Below are positions 1 through 9,800 of a stretch of 64,000 nt of DNA, piece after piece (the first letter of the stretch is position 1; each line of letters begins with the position of its first letter). The position numbers and the translations under genes are program-made. The notes under the pieces are model-generated. The model ran no database searches, was not told the DNA's origin, and saw only the letters and a list, made by a program, of their open reading frames with translations. This stretch comes from Bacteroidota bacterium. Its GTDB lineage: Bacteria; Bacteroidota; Bacteroidia; Flavobacteriales; Flavobacteriaceae. The DNA is taken from NCBI GenBank assembly GCA_018829465.1, contig JAHJTN010000005.1, positions 310,001-374,000 on the forward strand. Direction: 5' to 3'.

Positions 1-2
1 TT

Positions 3-122
3 TGTGTGAATCATCAATTTTACTTTATATCATTCTTTGTTGCAGCAGCAATCTTTTACGTCACTGTGAGAGCCTTAAAAAAGAGCGAACGAAGGGCTCA
101 AATGAGAACCCAGCAAGCCTAA
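3..122 (+). CDS. C-terminal end of a membrane protein (partial, cut by window start)
   Basis: Reading frame 3 is open from the first base to a TAA stop at 120-122 and encodes about 39 residues. They form one hydrophobic stretch (roughly FYFISFFVAAAIFYVTVRAL) followed by a basic, charged tail ending in QQA. This is the usual look of a last transmembrane helix with a cytoplasmic tail. It ends 3 bp before the convergent STAS-like gene, which fits a real gene end. No family can be named from so little sequence. Confidence 0.5.
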   Translation, partial: CVNHQFYFISFFVAAAIFYVTVRALKKSERRAQMRTQQA

Positions 123-125
123 TGG

Positions 126-509
126 CTAATTTTTATCTGCAGCATCAACAAGCATCACTGCCCAATTTATTGCTTCGGATAAAGTCCCGAAAAGTTCGTG
201 TGGCTTGGTATTGAAGGCCTTTTCAATTTGAATATTAAAAGTGTCAAACATTTTGTTTGACACCACAGCAAAAGCGGCAAGGTTAGGTACTTGTGAAACT
301 TTTAAATAAATCAGAGGGTTCACAGAATACGAATGGATGCGATGTGTAATGTAAGCAAAAGGGCGTTTGACTCCATAAAAATCTTGCATTAGAGAAATAC
401 AATCGTCGATTAAAACTTCGTTAAGATCTACTCCTTCATGTATGATGGCCACGACATATTTGTCGTAAAAATTAAAAAGGCCGTAATTCGTTTCTATAGA
501 TTTTATCAC
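126..509 (-). CDS. STAS/SpoIIAA-like small cytosolic protein
   Basis: About 127 residues, with no signal peptide or membrane segment. The N-terminus (MIKSIETNYGLFNFYDKYVV) and the alternating strand/helix pattern resemble the short STAS-like proteins found across Flavobacteriia, whose biochemical role is unknown. The open frame extends to a TTG at 534-536. I prefer the GTG at 507-509, because the TTG lies inside a TAATTTTG promoter box at 534-541 and because relatives, as I recall them, start with M-x-x-I-E-T. That leaves a leader of about 20-25 nt without a clear ribosome binding site. The gene is convergent with the fragment at the window start. Function is not assigned. Confidence 0.75.
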   Translation of the reverse strand: MIKSIETNYGLFNFYDKYVVAIIHEGVDLNEVLIDDCISLMQDFYGVKRPFAYITHRIHSYSVNPLIYLKVSQVPNLAAFAVVSNKMFDTFNIQIEKAFNTKPHELFGTLSEAINWAVMLVDAADKN

Positions 510-533
510 TGTGGGTTCATCGAATTTATACCG

Positions 534-541
534 CAAAATTA
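534..541 (-). promoter_or_regulatory. Bacteroidota -7 box for the STAS-like gene
   Basis: On the minus strand the sequence is TAATTTTG, an exact match to the Bacteroidota -7 consensus TAnnTTTG. It lies about 25 nt upstream of the GTG start. Its last three bases are the TTG that a naive start call would pick. Confidence 0.5.
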
Positions 542-635
542 AACTATAAAAAAGTCAAAATATCCTAATTTTTGTGCTTTTCGATTAACCTTCTCATCCA
601 ATCGATATATGACAAAAAGCATCGATAAAAAACCA

Positions 636-662
636 AAAAATCCGACCAATGGCCGGATTTTT
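636..662 (-). terminator. Intrinsic terminator after ahcY
   Basis: Arms AAAAATCCG and CGGATTTTT form a 9-bp stem around a 9-nt loop. The minus-strand transcript continues into a T-rich run. It lies 22 bp past the ahcY stop codon and may work in both directions. Confidence 0.7.
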
Positions 663-683
663 ACATTATAAACAAAGGTTTTC

Positions 684-2000
684 TTAGTAACGGTAGTATT
701 CCGGTTTAAAGGGTCCGTTTTGAGGCACACCTATATATTTTGCCTGATCGGGCGTAAGTGTTTCTAGCTCTACTCCAATGCGCTTCAGGTGCAAGCGCGC
801 CACTTTTTCGTCTAAGTGTTTGGGCAACATATATACCTTATTTTCATATTTGTCGGCATTTTTCCAGAGTTCAATTTGCGCAAGGGTTTGGTTGGTAAAT
901 GAATTGCTCATTACAAAACTCGGGTGGCCGGTGGCGCACCCAAGGTTGACCAATCTTCCTTCTGCCAACAAAATAATATCGTTGCCTTCTACTGTATATT
1001 TATCTACTTGAGGCTTAATGTTGTCGTGGGTGTTTCCGTAGTTCTTTTTCAACCAAGCCACATCTATTTCATTGTCAAAGTGACCAATATTGCAAACAAT
1101 GGTTTTATCTTTCATTTTAAGGAAGTGTTCCCCGCGTACGATGTCTTTGTTACCGGTTGTGGTAATCACGATATCTGCATTGCCCACCACCGTGTCTAAT
1201 TTTTTCACTTCAAAACCGTCCATAGCAGCCTGTAGGGCACAAATGGGGTCTATTTCGGTAACGGTTACAATACTGCCCGCACCTCTAAAGGAAGCCGCAG
1301 TGCCCTTGCCAACATCGCCATAACCGCAAACTACCACGCGTTTGCCCGCAAGCATCACATCTGTAGCCCTTCTGATGGCATCTACGGCACTTTCGCGACA
1401 ACCGTATTTGTTGTCAAATTTAGATTTGGTAACAGAGTCGTTCACGTTGATAGCCGGCATAGGCAAGGTTCCGTTTTCTACGCGTTCGTAAAGGCGATGA
1501 ACGCCTGTAGTGGTTTCTTCGGAAAGGCCTTTGATCCCGGAAACCAACTCCGGATAACGGTCTAGCACCATGTTGGTCAAGTCGCCGCCATCATCCAAAA
1601 TCATATTGAGCGGTTTGCGATCTTCGCCAAAGAAAAGGGTTTGTTCTATACACCAGTCAAATTCTTCTTCATTCATTCCTTTCCATGCATATACAGCCGT
1701 TCCGGCAGCAGCAATGGCGGCAGCGGCTTCATCTTGGGTAGAGAAGATATTACAAGAACTCCAGGTAACCTCCGCACCAAGGGCTTGAAGGGTTTCTATA
1801 AGCACCGCTGTTTGGATGGTCATGTGCAAACAACCCGCAATGCGAGCACCTTTAAGAGGTTGTTCTTTTTTAAACTCTTCTCTGAGCGCCATCAAACCGG
1901 GCATTTCGGCTTCAGCCAGGGAAATTTCTTTACGACCCCAAGCAGCCAACTCAATATTTTTCACTTTGTACGGTACGTACGGCATGGTTTTTACAGACAT
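684..2000 (-). CDS. ahcY: Adenosylhomocysteinase (S-adenosylhomocysteine hydrolase)
   Basis: 438 residues, full length for the family. It hydrolyses S-adenosylhomocysteine to adenosine and homocysteine in the cytoplasm, which clears the product inhibitor of methyltransferases and feeds the methionine cycle. The NAD-binding Rossmann motif GYGDVGKG is present, as are the conserved DDGGDLT segment and the C-terminal K-PEYYRY end typical of the enzyme. The ATG at 1998-2000 follows an A-rich stretch. A TATCTTTG promoter box lies 33 bp upstream and a terminator follows the gene, so it is probably a single-gene unit. Nothing looks odd. Confidence 0.98.
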   Translation of the reverse strand: MSVKTMPYVPYKVKNIELAAWGRKEISLAEAEMPGLMALREEFKKEQPLKGARIAGCLHMTIQTAVLIETLQALGAEVTWSSCNIFSTQDEAAAAIAAAGTAVYAWKGMNEEEFDWCIEQTLFFGEDRKPLNMILDDGGDLTNMVLDRYPELVSGIKGLSEETTTGVHRLYERVENGTLPMPAINVNDSVTKSKFDNKYGCRESAVDAIRRATDVMLAGKRVVVCGYGDVGKGTAASFRGAGSIVTVTEIDPICALQAAMDGFEVKKLDTVVGNADIVITTTGNKDIVRGEHFLKMKDKTIVCNIGHFDNEIDVAWLKKNYGNTHDNIKPQVDKYTVEGNDIILLAEGRLVNLGCATGHPSFVMSNSFTNQTLAQIELWKNADKYENKVYMLPKHLDEKVARLHLKRIGVELETLTPDQAKYIGVPQNGPFKPEYYRY

Positions 2001-2032
2001 TTTTTTTGAATTAATGATGAATCTTTTTTTTG

Positions 2033-2040
2033 CAAAGATA
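2033..2040 (-). promoter_or_regulatory. Bacteroidota -7 box for ahcY
   Basis: Minus-strand TATCTTTG matches TAnnTTTG exactly. A T-rich segment (ATTTTTAT) lies where the -33 element should be, squeezed against the 36-bp palindrome. The leader would be about 30 nt. Confidence 0.55.
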
Positions 2041-2052
2041 AGGGATAAAAAT

Positions 2053-2088
2053 ATAAACCTGAAAGGTTTCGAAACCTTTCAGGTTTAT
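2053..2088. repeat. 36-bp perfect palindrome between the laminarin operon and ahcY
   Basis: The half-site ATAAACCTGAAAGGTTTC is followed directly by its exact reverse complement, with no loop. The centre is between 2070 and 2071. It lies 88 bp beyond the last laminarin gene's stop codon and just upstream of the ahcY promoter. It could act as a terminator for the laminarin operon or be a member of a dispersed palindrome family. No other copy is visible in this window. Confidence 0.85.
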
Positions 2089-2176
2089 TAAAAACCATTG
2101 TTATGGTAAGAACTTTGTAAACGAATTAATTTTTTACCGATTTTTTTGGTAACAACATTATTTTCTATTCTTATTA

Positions 2177-3094
2177 TCAATATTTAAGCTTTTCGTTTTT
2201 ATCAAAAATACCCCAAAAGGCACCCACATCGCCTTCTGCACCTACCTTCCAAGATTCATCAAAAGATGAAAAATAAAAACTCTCTACACCGGCTTTTTGG
2301 CACCAGAGTTGGGTGTCGATAAAATACTTTAAGAAATTTTCGTCTGATGGTTGCGCGGCATGTAGGTTTTTCCCTTGGCTCGGCCAACCGGTTTCTGTGA
2401 TGATGACTCTTTTCCCTCTGCCGGCAGCAAGTGCCTGCCCATACATTTGCTGCATGTGGTTTAGCGCATAATCGATTGGGCAACTCTCCCAAAAGGGATA
2501 GCAGTTGGCGAGGATCAGGTCGCATTTTTCGGCCAAGACAGGGTGTACAGAAAATTCATAGTAGGCATCTACATAGCCAACGGGGATGTGGCCAGGCAGG
2601 GCGGCTTTGACTTCGTCTATATGGGCGAGAAGTTCCTCAAGGGGGAGGTCGTTGCGGTACAATACTTCATTTCCTACTGCTGCAATGTCCACCAAACCTT
2701 TTTGCCCAAGTTCGATTAAAGCGTCTATTTCGCGTTTGTTTTTTTCTCTGTCATCGCCAATCCAGGCACCCACTAAGGTTTTTATGCCCAGTTGTTTGGC
2801 TACCATGGGGACAAATTCGTTGCCTTCAATACACGAAAATGAACGCACCCACTTTATATAAGGTTGAATGATTTTCATCCTGCGCAACACTTGTGCTTCG
2901 GTGATGTCATCGCCGGGTTTTTGGCCATCTTCATACATGCTGAAACAAAGCCCATGCATGCCTTTTTGCAGAATTTGATGAAAAAGTTTTACCAATTCAT
3001 TTTCAGATAGCGTTTTGGTAGCGTGATGCGGATCTAATGAAGCTAAAAAATTTTGATAGGCTTCAGTAACTTGAATTTCTTGTCTGAATGACAT
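2177..3094 (-). CDS. GH17-family beta-1,3-glucan hydrolase, cytoplasmic
   Basis: 305 residues with no signal peptide, so probably cytoplasmic. The two GH17 glutamates are in place: the acid/base in VGNEVLYR (E143) and the nucleophile in ITETGWPSQG (E234). The C-terminal FYFSSFDESWK segment is also typical. It is a clear paralogue of the C-terminal half of the transporter fusion encoded just upstream; the two share AAVGNEVL, NCYPFWE, ITETGWP and FYFSSFDESWK. It is the last gene of the minus-strand laminarin operon, 17 bp after the fusion gene. I infer that it cleaves or transglycosylates short beta-1,3-glucans after import. Exact substrate length is unknown. Confidence 0.88.
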   Translation of the reverse strand: MSFRQEIQVTEAYQNFLASLDPHHATKTLSENELVKLFHQILQKGMHGLCFSMYEDGQKPGDDITEAQVLRRMKIIQPYIKWVRSFSCIEGNEFVPMVAKQLGIKTLVGAWIGDDREKNKREIDALIELGQKGLVDIAAVGNEVLYRNDLPLEELLAHIDEVKAALPGHIPVGYVDAYYEFSVHPVLAEKCDLILANCYPFWESCPIDYALNHMQQMYGQALAAGRGKRVIITETGWPSQGKNLHAAQPSDENFLKYFIDTQLWCQKAGVESFYFSSFDESWKVGAEGDVGAFWGIFDKNEKLKY

Positions 3095-3111
3095 AATAAG
3101 CGTATTATAAA

Positions 3112-5481
3112 TTAATCGAATTTAAACTTTTCTTTGCTGTCCCAAAGCCCCCATGAGGTGCCTGACCAGCCTTCGGCATGAATCTTCCACGATTCGTCAA
3201 AAGAAGAAAAGTAGAACAAATCCACTTGGGCATGGGCGGCCCAGACTTGGGCATCGCAATAATACTTCATGGTGTTTTCTTTGTTGGGTAGGGCTTCGCC
3301 AACGGCCGGGCCTTGGGTTGGCCAACCTGTCTCGGTAATCATCACTTTTTTGTTGGGTGAGGCTTCGAGGGTTTTTCTATACATTTCTTGCAGATAAAGT
3401 CCGGCGTGGTCTATGTGTGCGCCTTCCCAAAAAGGATAACAATTAATCATTAACACATCGCAAGCAGCAATGAGTTTGGGTCGGTTGATAAATTCATAGT
3501 ACACATCTACACAACCTACCGGTATGCCGTTGGCACCTTCTTTTACTTGTTGGATATAGTCGATGATTTTTTCTTCGGTCAGTTCGCCTCTAAACAGCAC
3601 TTCATTGCCCACTGCTGCCATATCTACGAGTCCGTCTGCCATGAGTTTTTTTAGACTTTGTATTTCGCGTTGGTTTTGTTGGGCATCTTTGCTAATCCAT
3701 GCGCCCATGAGCACTTTGAAGCCCATGGCTTTGGCTATGGCGGGGATTTTATCGTGTTGGTTGGTGGATGAAAAAATTCGTATCCACTCAACGTGGGGTT
3801 GCAAAGCTTCTAAGCGTCTGCGGATTTGTGCTTCGGAGAGGTTATCACCCGGATTTTGACCTTCTAAATAAGGGCTAAAACATATTCCGTGCATGCCTTT
3901 TTTGAAGGTTTCTGTGAAATATGCATTGAGTTTACTGTCTTTAAGGCTTTCCCAATCTACGGGAGTATTGTAATAGTGGGGAAATTTTTGTACGAGTTCT
4001 AAGCGCGATGTTCCCTTCAGGTCTATGCCTTGCATAATATTGAAGGTGCTGTAGCCGGAAGGTTTAGGGTTTTTCCTCTTGGCCAATTCAGCTTGTATCT
4101 CGTGGGTTCTTTCTTCGGTCACGTCGTAATTTCTCATGATCCACATGGCAATCAGCGTACCCATAATTGGCACACCGGAGAAGAACAGCCGCAGTCCGGT
4201 CACGGCACCTTCGGGCTGTACTTCGGCATTGGGGTTTAGCCCCACGTAAGAAATAATCAAACCACTCAATCCGCCGGCAATGGCAAATCCGAATTTCACC
4301 ATCCACCAGTAAATAGCCCCAAAAAGCCCTTCCCTTCTTTTACCCGTGTTGAGTTCGTCTAAGTCGCACACATCGGCGGTCATCGACATCATCAGGGTAA
4401 ACAAGCTGCCTATCCCGAAGGAGAAAAAAGGCAGGGCAAAAATGAACATATACGGCTTGCCGGGTATAAACAGTAAATAGAGTAAAATATATCCTACAAC
4501 GGAAATGCCTTGTGACCAAATAAAGGCGTTTTTCTTGCCCATTTTTTTCGACATTCTAGCCACCATAGGAATCACCAAAAAAGTGGTAATCAAAGCACCT
4601 AAACTACCAAAAAGGGTCGGCCAAATACCTGCTTCAGCGGCATTTCCGGCAAACAAATGGTAAACTACAATAAAAAAGGAGAAGGCTGCAACGGTATTGA
4701 AAGCGTTAAAAATAAGGAAGGTGGAAATGCAAAGTTTACGGAAGGGTTTGGACTGAAAGGCTTCTTTAAAACCTTTGAAAATTTCCGTTAGGCTGCTTCC
4801 AATGGTTTTGAAGGTAATCGGGGTTAAAGAAGTGTCGTCTTTGGTCGATTTGCTTTTGATAAAGATAGCGGGCACCATAGCCAGCAAGGCACAAGAAACG
4901 CCCAACCAAGTGGCGAGTGTACGGGTGGCTGTGTCGGCATTTGGAAACCAATCGGGGTCGTACATAATGACCCAAAACCAAGGCGCTATGACCCAAGCCC
5001 ATTGACCTATCCACTGTGCTATGGCCATGATGTTGGTTCGCTCATGAAAATCGTCGCTCATTTCGTAGCCCATGGCCACATAGGGTACACTAAAAATGGT
5101 TAGCCCCAAATAAAATATAAAAGACCAAACCATGAAATAGGTAAAGTTATAGTCTAAACCACTCTCACGGTGCAATTGCCACATGGTCACAAAAGCAATG
5201 CCCATAACGATGGCACCTATAAAAACATATTGACGCCTGCGTCCCCAAACAGAGCGGGTATTGTCTGAGATAAACCCCATGATGGGGTCGGTGATGGAGT
5301 CAAATATCCGAGGAAAGAAATAAATGGCGCTCCACATCCAACCCGGAAAACCGAGATCTTGAACCAAAACAACCATGAATATACCCAGGGCAGCAGGAAA
5401 CATTTGATTGGCCAACATGCCAAGCCCGAAAGCGATTTTTTGGCCTAGGGGTACTTTGTTATGTGCGATAGTTTGTGACAT
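3112..5481 (-). CDS. GPH/MFS sugar transporter fused to a C-terminal GH17 domain
   Basis: 789 residues. Residues 1-450 form a complete glycoside-pentoside-hexuronide (MelB-like) transporter of about 12 membrane helices, with the DSITDPIMGFISD motif near residue 61 and the basic RRRQY loop. A charged linker spans 451-525, and 526-789 is a complete GH17 domain with VGNEVLF (E627) and ITETGW (E718). In GPH carriers both termini are cytoplasmic, so the glycosidase should face the cytosol at the exit of the transporter. The frame is uninterrupted, so the fusion is real in this sequence. It lies between the GH17 lipoprotein and soluble GH17 genes. Likely role: import of laminari-oligosaccharides and immediate processing. 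The transport substrate is inferred from context. Confidence 0.93.
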   Translation of the reverse strand: MSQTIAHNKVPLGQKIAFGLGMLANQMFPAALGIFMVVLVQDLGFPGWMWSAIYFFPRIFDSITDPIMGFISDNTRSVWGRRRQYVFIGAIVMGIAFVTMWQLHRESGLDYNFTYFMVWSFIFYLGLTIFSVPYVAMGYEMSDDFHERTNIMAIAQWIGQWAWVIAPWFWVIMYDPDWFPNADTATRTLATWLGVSCALLAMVPAIFIKSKSTKDDTSLTPITFKTIGSSLTEIFKGFKEAFQSKPFRKLCISTFLIFNAFNTVAAFSFFIVVYHLFAGNAAEAGIWPTLFGSLGALITTFLVIPMVARMSKKMGKKNAFIWSQGISVVGYILLYLLFIPGKPYMFIFALPFFSFGIGSLFTLMMSMTADVCDLDELNTGKRREGLFGAIYWWMVKFGFAIAGGLSGLIISYVGLNPNAEVQPEGAVTGLRLFFSGVPIMGTLIAMWIMRNYDVTEERTHEIQAELAKRKNPKPSGYSTFNIMQGIDLKGTSRLELVQKFPHYYNTPVDWESLKDSKLNAYFTETFKKGMHGICFSPYLEGQNPGDNLSEAQIRRRLEALQPHVEWIRIFSSTNQHDKIPAIAKAMGFKVLMGAWISKDAQQNQREIQSLKKLMADGLVDMAAVGNEVLFRGELTEEKIIDYIQQVKEGANGIPVGCVDVYYEFINRPKLIAACDVLMINCYPFWEGAHIDHAGLYLQEMYRKTLEASPNKKVMITETGWPTQGPAVGEALPNKENTMKYYCDAQVWAAHAQVDLFYFSSFDESWKIHAEGWSGTSWGLWDSKEKFKFD

Positions 5482-5591
5482 TTTCCGTTTTTGTTTATAA
5501 GGTTTAGGTTTTTTTAGAGAAAGTCTTTTTCGGGGTTAGTTCCCTCCGATAGACTTTATCTTCATGAAGTGGTTATAGTATAGAATTTGTT

Positions 5592-6878
5592 TTAATGTGA
5601 GCGTAAAATTTCATCTTTAACGGGAGGCAAAAGCACTTCCTGCAACAAGCTTTCCTCATCACCTTTGTATGTTTTGCTTATGGGCTTACCGGATCGGGAC
5701 AATCCCGTAAAAACACCTTTATCTACCCATTCCCAGATACTGAATTTGGCTTGGCCTTCTACTGTAAAAAGACCAAAATGATTTTCCGACCCCTGCGGAT
5801 TTTGTGCATCCTTCCAAGGCTCGTCGAAAGCTTCGAAGAAAAAGCAGGACACTTGGTTTTCGCGCGACCATTTTCTCATTTTTTGGTAATAAAGCGCTTG
5901 TTTGTATTCGTCAGTTGCTTTAGAACCTGAGTTTCCGTAAAGTTCATTGGAATAGGAAGCCCAACCTGTTTCACCTATATGAATGGGTTTTTCTACTCCC
6001 AACGATTTCATATAGTGCCTTACGCTGTCGAACTGCGACACGGCGTAGGCCAAAGACCTGTCCATGGCTTTGTGGATGATTTCGGTCTTGGACAAGCCGG
6101 TTTCATCGGGCAAAACACCCCAAAAAGCCGGGTTGTAATGGGTGTCGTGCATAGGATAGGTGTGAATTGAGAGGTAATCAACCGCTTTGATGAGTTTTTC
6201 TAAATCGGGCGTGTGGTATTCAGGACCACCTCCGCCCCAAGATGCAAAATTGTCGGAACTGGTAATCCACAAATCCTTAGCGAGCTTGCCCTCTTTTTTC
6301 AGGTTTTGCAGGTATTCCACCCATTTCAGTATCACATCGGCTTGCACATAGTAGGCTTCGGCCCATTTGACCATGGCTTCGTTGCCCACGGCTATAACTT
6401 TTACAATATCGGGATAGGTTTGAGCCAAGGCAACCGCTCTTTGTATTTCCGGTTCATTTCTTTCACTTTCTTGGTTGTGGTCAACCGTCAGACCCGTCCA
6501 AGCATTTTTACAGTCAATCCAGGCGCCCAACATTACATACATTTCAAAAGAAGCATCCTGAGTTTTAAGTTCACGAATCGCTTTAAGCACGTTGGAGGCA
6601 TGGGGCAGGTGCACGTTGTAGGTTCGTAAAATCCTGATTCCCATAGCATGCAGTATCAATAAATCTTCTTTAAGTTCGGCAATCGTAGGCTGTTGGTCTC
6701 TGCTGGTTAGTCTGTAACCGCCATAAGAGATGGCCAAATAATCTGGGTTGCCCAAAATTTCGCGGGCGGTGAGCTGGGGTTCTTCTTTTTTTATCACTTT
6801 TGGGTCTTGGGTTTGATTTCTGCACGACAATAAAACTACTGACGCAAATAGAACGGTTATGTAGGTTAAATTTTTCAT
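5592..6878 (-). CDS. GH17-family glycosidase, lipoprotein
   Basis: 428 residues. A lipoprotein signal ends in LLSC (Cys19), so it is anchored in the periplasm or on the surface. It is a divergent GH17: the acid/base is in VGNEAMVKW (E167), the nucleophile in IGETGWASY (E303), and FEAFDEPWK closes the barrel. A longer loop region between the two glutamates sets it apart from the two cytoplasmic GH17 proteins. The gene starts directly after the GH149 stop codon and is followed by a 110-bp gap before the transporter fusion. It probably cuts beta-1,3-glucan oligomers outside the inner membrane. Confidence 0.87.
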   Translation of the reverse strand: MKNLTYITVLFASVVLLSCRNQTQDPKVIKKEEPQLTAREILGNPDYLAISYGGYRLTSRDQQPTIAELKEDLLILHAMGIRILRTYNVHLPHASNVLKAIRELKTQDASFEMYVMLGAWIDCKNAWTGLTVDHNQESERNEPEIQRAVALAQTYPDIVKVIAVGNEAMVKWAEAYYVQADVILKWVEYLQNLKKEGKLAKDLWITSSDNFASWGGGGPEYHTPDLEKLIKAVDYLSIHTYPMHDTHYNPAFWGVLPDETGLSKTEIIHKAMDRSLAYAVSQFDSVRHYMKSLGVEKPIHIGETGWASYSNELYGNSGSKATDEYKQALYYQKMRKWSRENQVSCFFFEAFDEPWKDAQNPQGSENHFGLFTVEGQAKFSIWEWVDKGVFTGLSRSGKPISKTYKGDEESLLQEVLLPPVKDEILRSH

Positions 6879-9800
6879 TTACTTGAGAATAGTAGGTTTA
6901 ATAAAAACCTTGATGGATATTACTTCGGCAGTACGTCCGAATACAGCTCGACTCAGTTCGGGGGTGAGCGACTGACCGGGCAAACAGACCATACCCGACG
7001 AGGTATGCACCTCCAATTTGTTTTCTTCGGCCATACAATAGATTACAGGTACTTGGCAGAAGGTAAAGCAGATAGAGGGATGGTTAATGGGTATTTCCTT
7101 GGTTTCGCCCTGAACATCAACGAACCGGAAGGTTTTTAAATTTTCTGAAAACTCGTCTTTGCGCAGCAAATAGGGTTTAAAATGGAGAACGCCATTTTCC
7201 AAAACTACGCCCAGTTCCCCAAAACGGCTCAGAATATCTTCTTTTACTTGGCCGGTCATGCCGGGTTGTTGTGCGCCCTTGCCAAGGGGTGTATGCGAAT
7301 AAGGATCGGTTGGAAAAGCACCGTATAGTTCAGGCGATTTGTGTACACCTATCCCTTCGTTTATTTCATAATAGTGTTCCAGTAGTCTGCCAAGTATAGT
7401 GGGGTCGGCGTTTTCTAGTGCCGCTTTTTGGCAACATTCCTGTACTGCCAACAACAACTTCGAAACCATATGCCAATAGATTGACCCCAAGCCTTCATAA
7501 CCGTAAAAAGTTCCGGATCGGCCGGTGAAGGCTTTGTGGTTAAAAACCGATTCGTAAAGGTCGAGCACCTTGTTTGTTTCCGACTTAGCCAAGGGTGCGT
7601 AAACTGTATCTTCGAGGGCTACTAAAGCAGTTTTTAAAGCTTTAGCGTTCCTGAATTCAGGATGAAAATGATACTGCCCGTATGCGTCTTTTCGAATGAT
7701 GCCCTTGTGTTCGTCTTGCACCAATCGGGTGAGCAGTACGGATGATTTTACCGCGTTTTCGGCTAAGGTATTGCGGTCTAAAAATCCTTTCAGGTTTTTA
7801 TTGGGATAGAGGATATAACTGTATTGATCTTCCCTGAATAAAGCACTGTTTTTTAAACTATCAAGTACCTCCAGGGCTTCGTTCGAACTGAGAAAATGGG
7901 CACTGAGTACCGCCACTTGGCCTTCGAGCATTTCGTCTAAATACGAAATAGCTACGCCTTGATCAGCGTTTACAGTCATTAAATTGTAGGCATGGTACAT
8001 GCCGTCGGGTCGTTTGTTTGCCCTTATGGAATGTTCAGTGTAGCTTATGGCCAAGTCTACAAATGACTTTAGGGATTTGACAGAAATCTCAGTTTTTTTA
8101 CCCGAAAATTTATGGGTATAAATTTGTTCTCTGAACCCACTGGCTGAAGACCCTAAGGCCTCCAAGGCAGCCCTCCTTTTTTCCGGTGAAAAACGCCCGC
8201 TTAAGCCGTCTTGATGGGTTTCTAAAGCCTGAAGTATGCCCTCGAATTGACGGTGCATTTCGTCAGACACCGGATAGGTTTCATTTTCGTTGAGTTGTGA
8301 AAAAATACGCTCAAAAAAACTTAAAAATCTTCGGATGTAATAGAGCGTTACCATTGATACACCGTTACCCACCAAGGCGTTGTTGGCATCGTTCCATTCG
8401 GGTCTTTGGGTGTTCATCCAAATACCGCCTTCGGGTATGAAATTGGAGAATTTGGCCAAGGTAACCGCAAGGATTTTTTCCAGAAAGTTTACATGGATGA
8501 TTTGCCCCTCTTTGTTAGTGAGCAAAGTACCATCAGCTCCTAAAGTCTCGCGATTTTCTCGTATTTTTTTATCTTCTTCCCTGTCGAAGATAATAGTGTC
8601 TTTGGGGTCTGAAAGTATTTCCTCAAAGGTTTTTATTTTATAAGGCACATGAGCGTAAACAAAGGCATCTACGGCGAATAATGTTGGTAGTTTTTTGGGG
8701 CTTAAATGGTCTAAGTGTTCTAACAATTTAAGCAGGTAGATAATTTGGTGATCGCCCCAATAACCGATATAAGACCAGGGGTCATCGGGTTCTATTATTT
8801 CCCAATCAAAACCGTCTTTGGTCACCCTGTAGGGATTGTATCCATCAAAAGTTGAAGCATTCAGGAACTTGCTGATCATGCTTTCAACAAAATCGGGATA
8901 TGAATACGCCAAGCTTTCCCAGTTTTGGAAAATGTCTCGCCAATTGCCTTCGTAGTCTAAAATTTTTGAACCGTCTTCAGCCTTAGTATTGATGGAAAAC
9001 CGGTTCCACGGCCTACTAGGATCTCCGTGACGTCGGCTGAATTTGAGCGGCAGATATTCCAATGACAATCTGCTAAAATCTTTATCTTTAAGTTCAAGCT
9101 CAAGTGCCCTAAGCTGATCTAGAGAGAAAACCACGCCCAGTTGCGCTATGGATTTGGCATAACGCCGGTAGATGTTTTTGTTGGCATTTTGTAAATACGT
9201 TTCAAAATCTTTTTGTTCAACGCTGTAATTATTATCAAATATGCCACCACGCATGATGTTGTACATACAGTTTGAATAATGCCTGATGTCTCTCAGTTTA
9301 TCAGCTGAACACTGAACACCATCGGCGGCGGCGATTAGTTTCAACAGTTGATCTGTGCCCTTGGCAATGTCTTTTTCTAAGTTTGCAGACAGTTCTTTGT
9401 GGTTTGTGATTTTGTGGATGAGTGCCGTGACGTCCGTTTGATCATAGTTGACGTCGGCAATTATTTTCCAAGACACTGTTTCATCGGGTTGAAGTGAACG
9501 TGCCTGATGTACCAAATAAGCGCCTTTTTCAGCTTTGATATCCGTTTCCTGTACTAGGGTTTGGCCTTTTCTGAAATTTTCGAGCTGCAGAGAAGAGAGG
9601 AGATATAATGGATTTTTTACACCCAAAGACCAGCATACATTAGCCGTCAAAGCTTCGCTAGGTTCGGCCTTATCTAAAGGCACCGCACTGAGCGCATACA
9701 TACCAAGTCCCGATTTTAGATGCAGTTCGCTGCGTTTGTATGCATCTACCAAATTGCTGCTTTGGGTTTGCAAATCGCTAACCACGCCTGCGGGGAGAAT

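Noticed and set aside
2-214. 70-codon plus-strand frame at the window start
   Set aside because: It crosses the end of the STAS-like gene and reads Cys/Leu/Ser-rich noise; frame 3 gives a better gene end.
539-730. 63-codon minus-strand frame between the STAS-like gene and ahcY
   Set aside because: It overlaps the end of ahcY in another frame and runs through the terminator hairpin.
2001-2176. SAH-type riboswitch upstream of ahcY
   Set aside because: The leader is only about 30 nt and the palindrome lies upstream of the promoter box, so no aptamer can be formed in the transcript.
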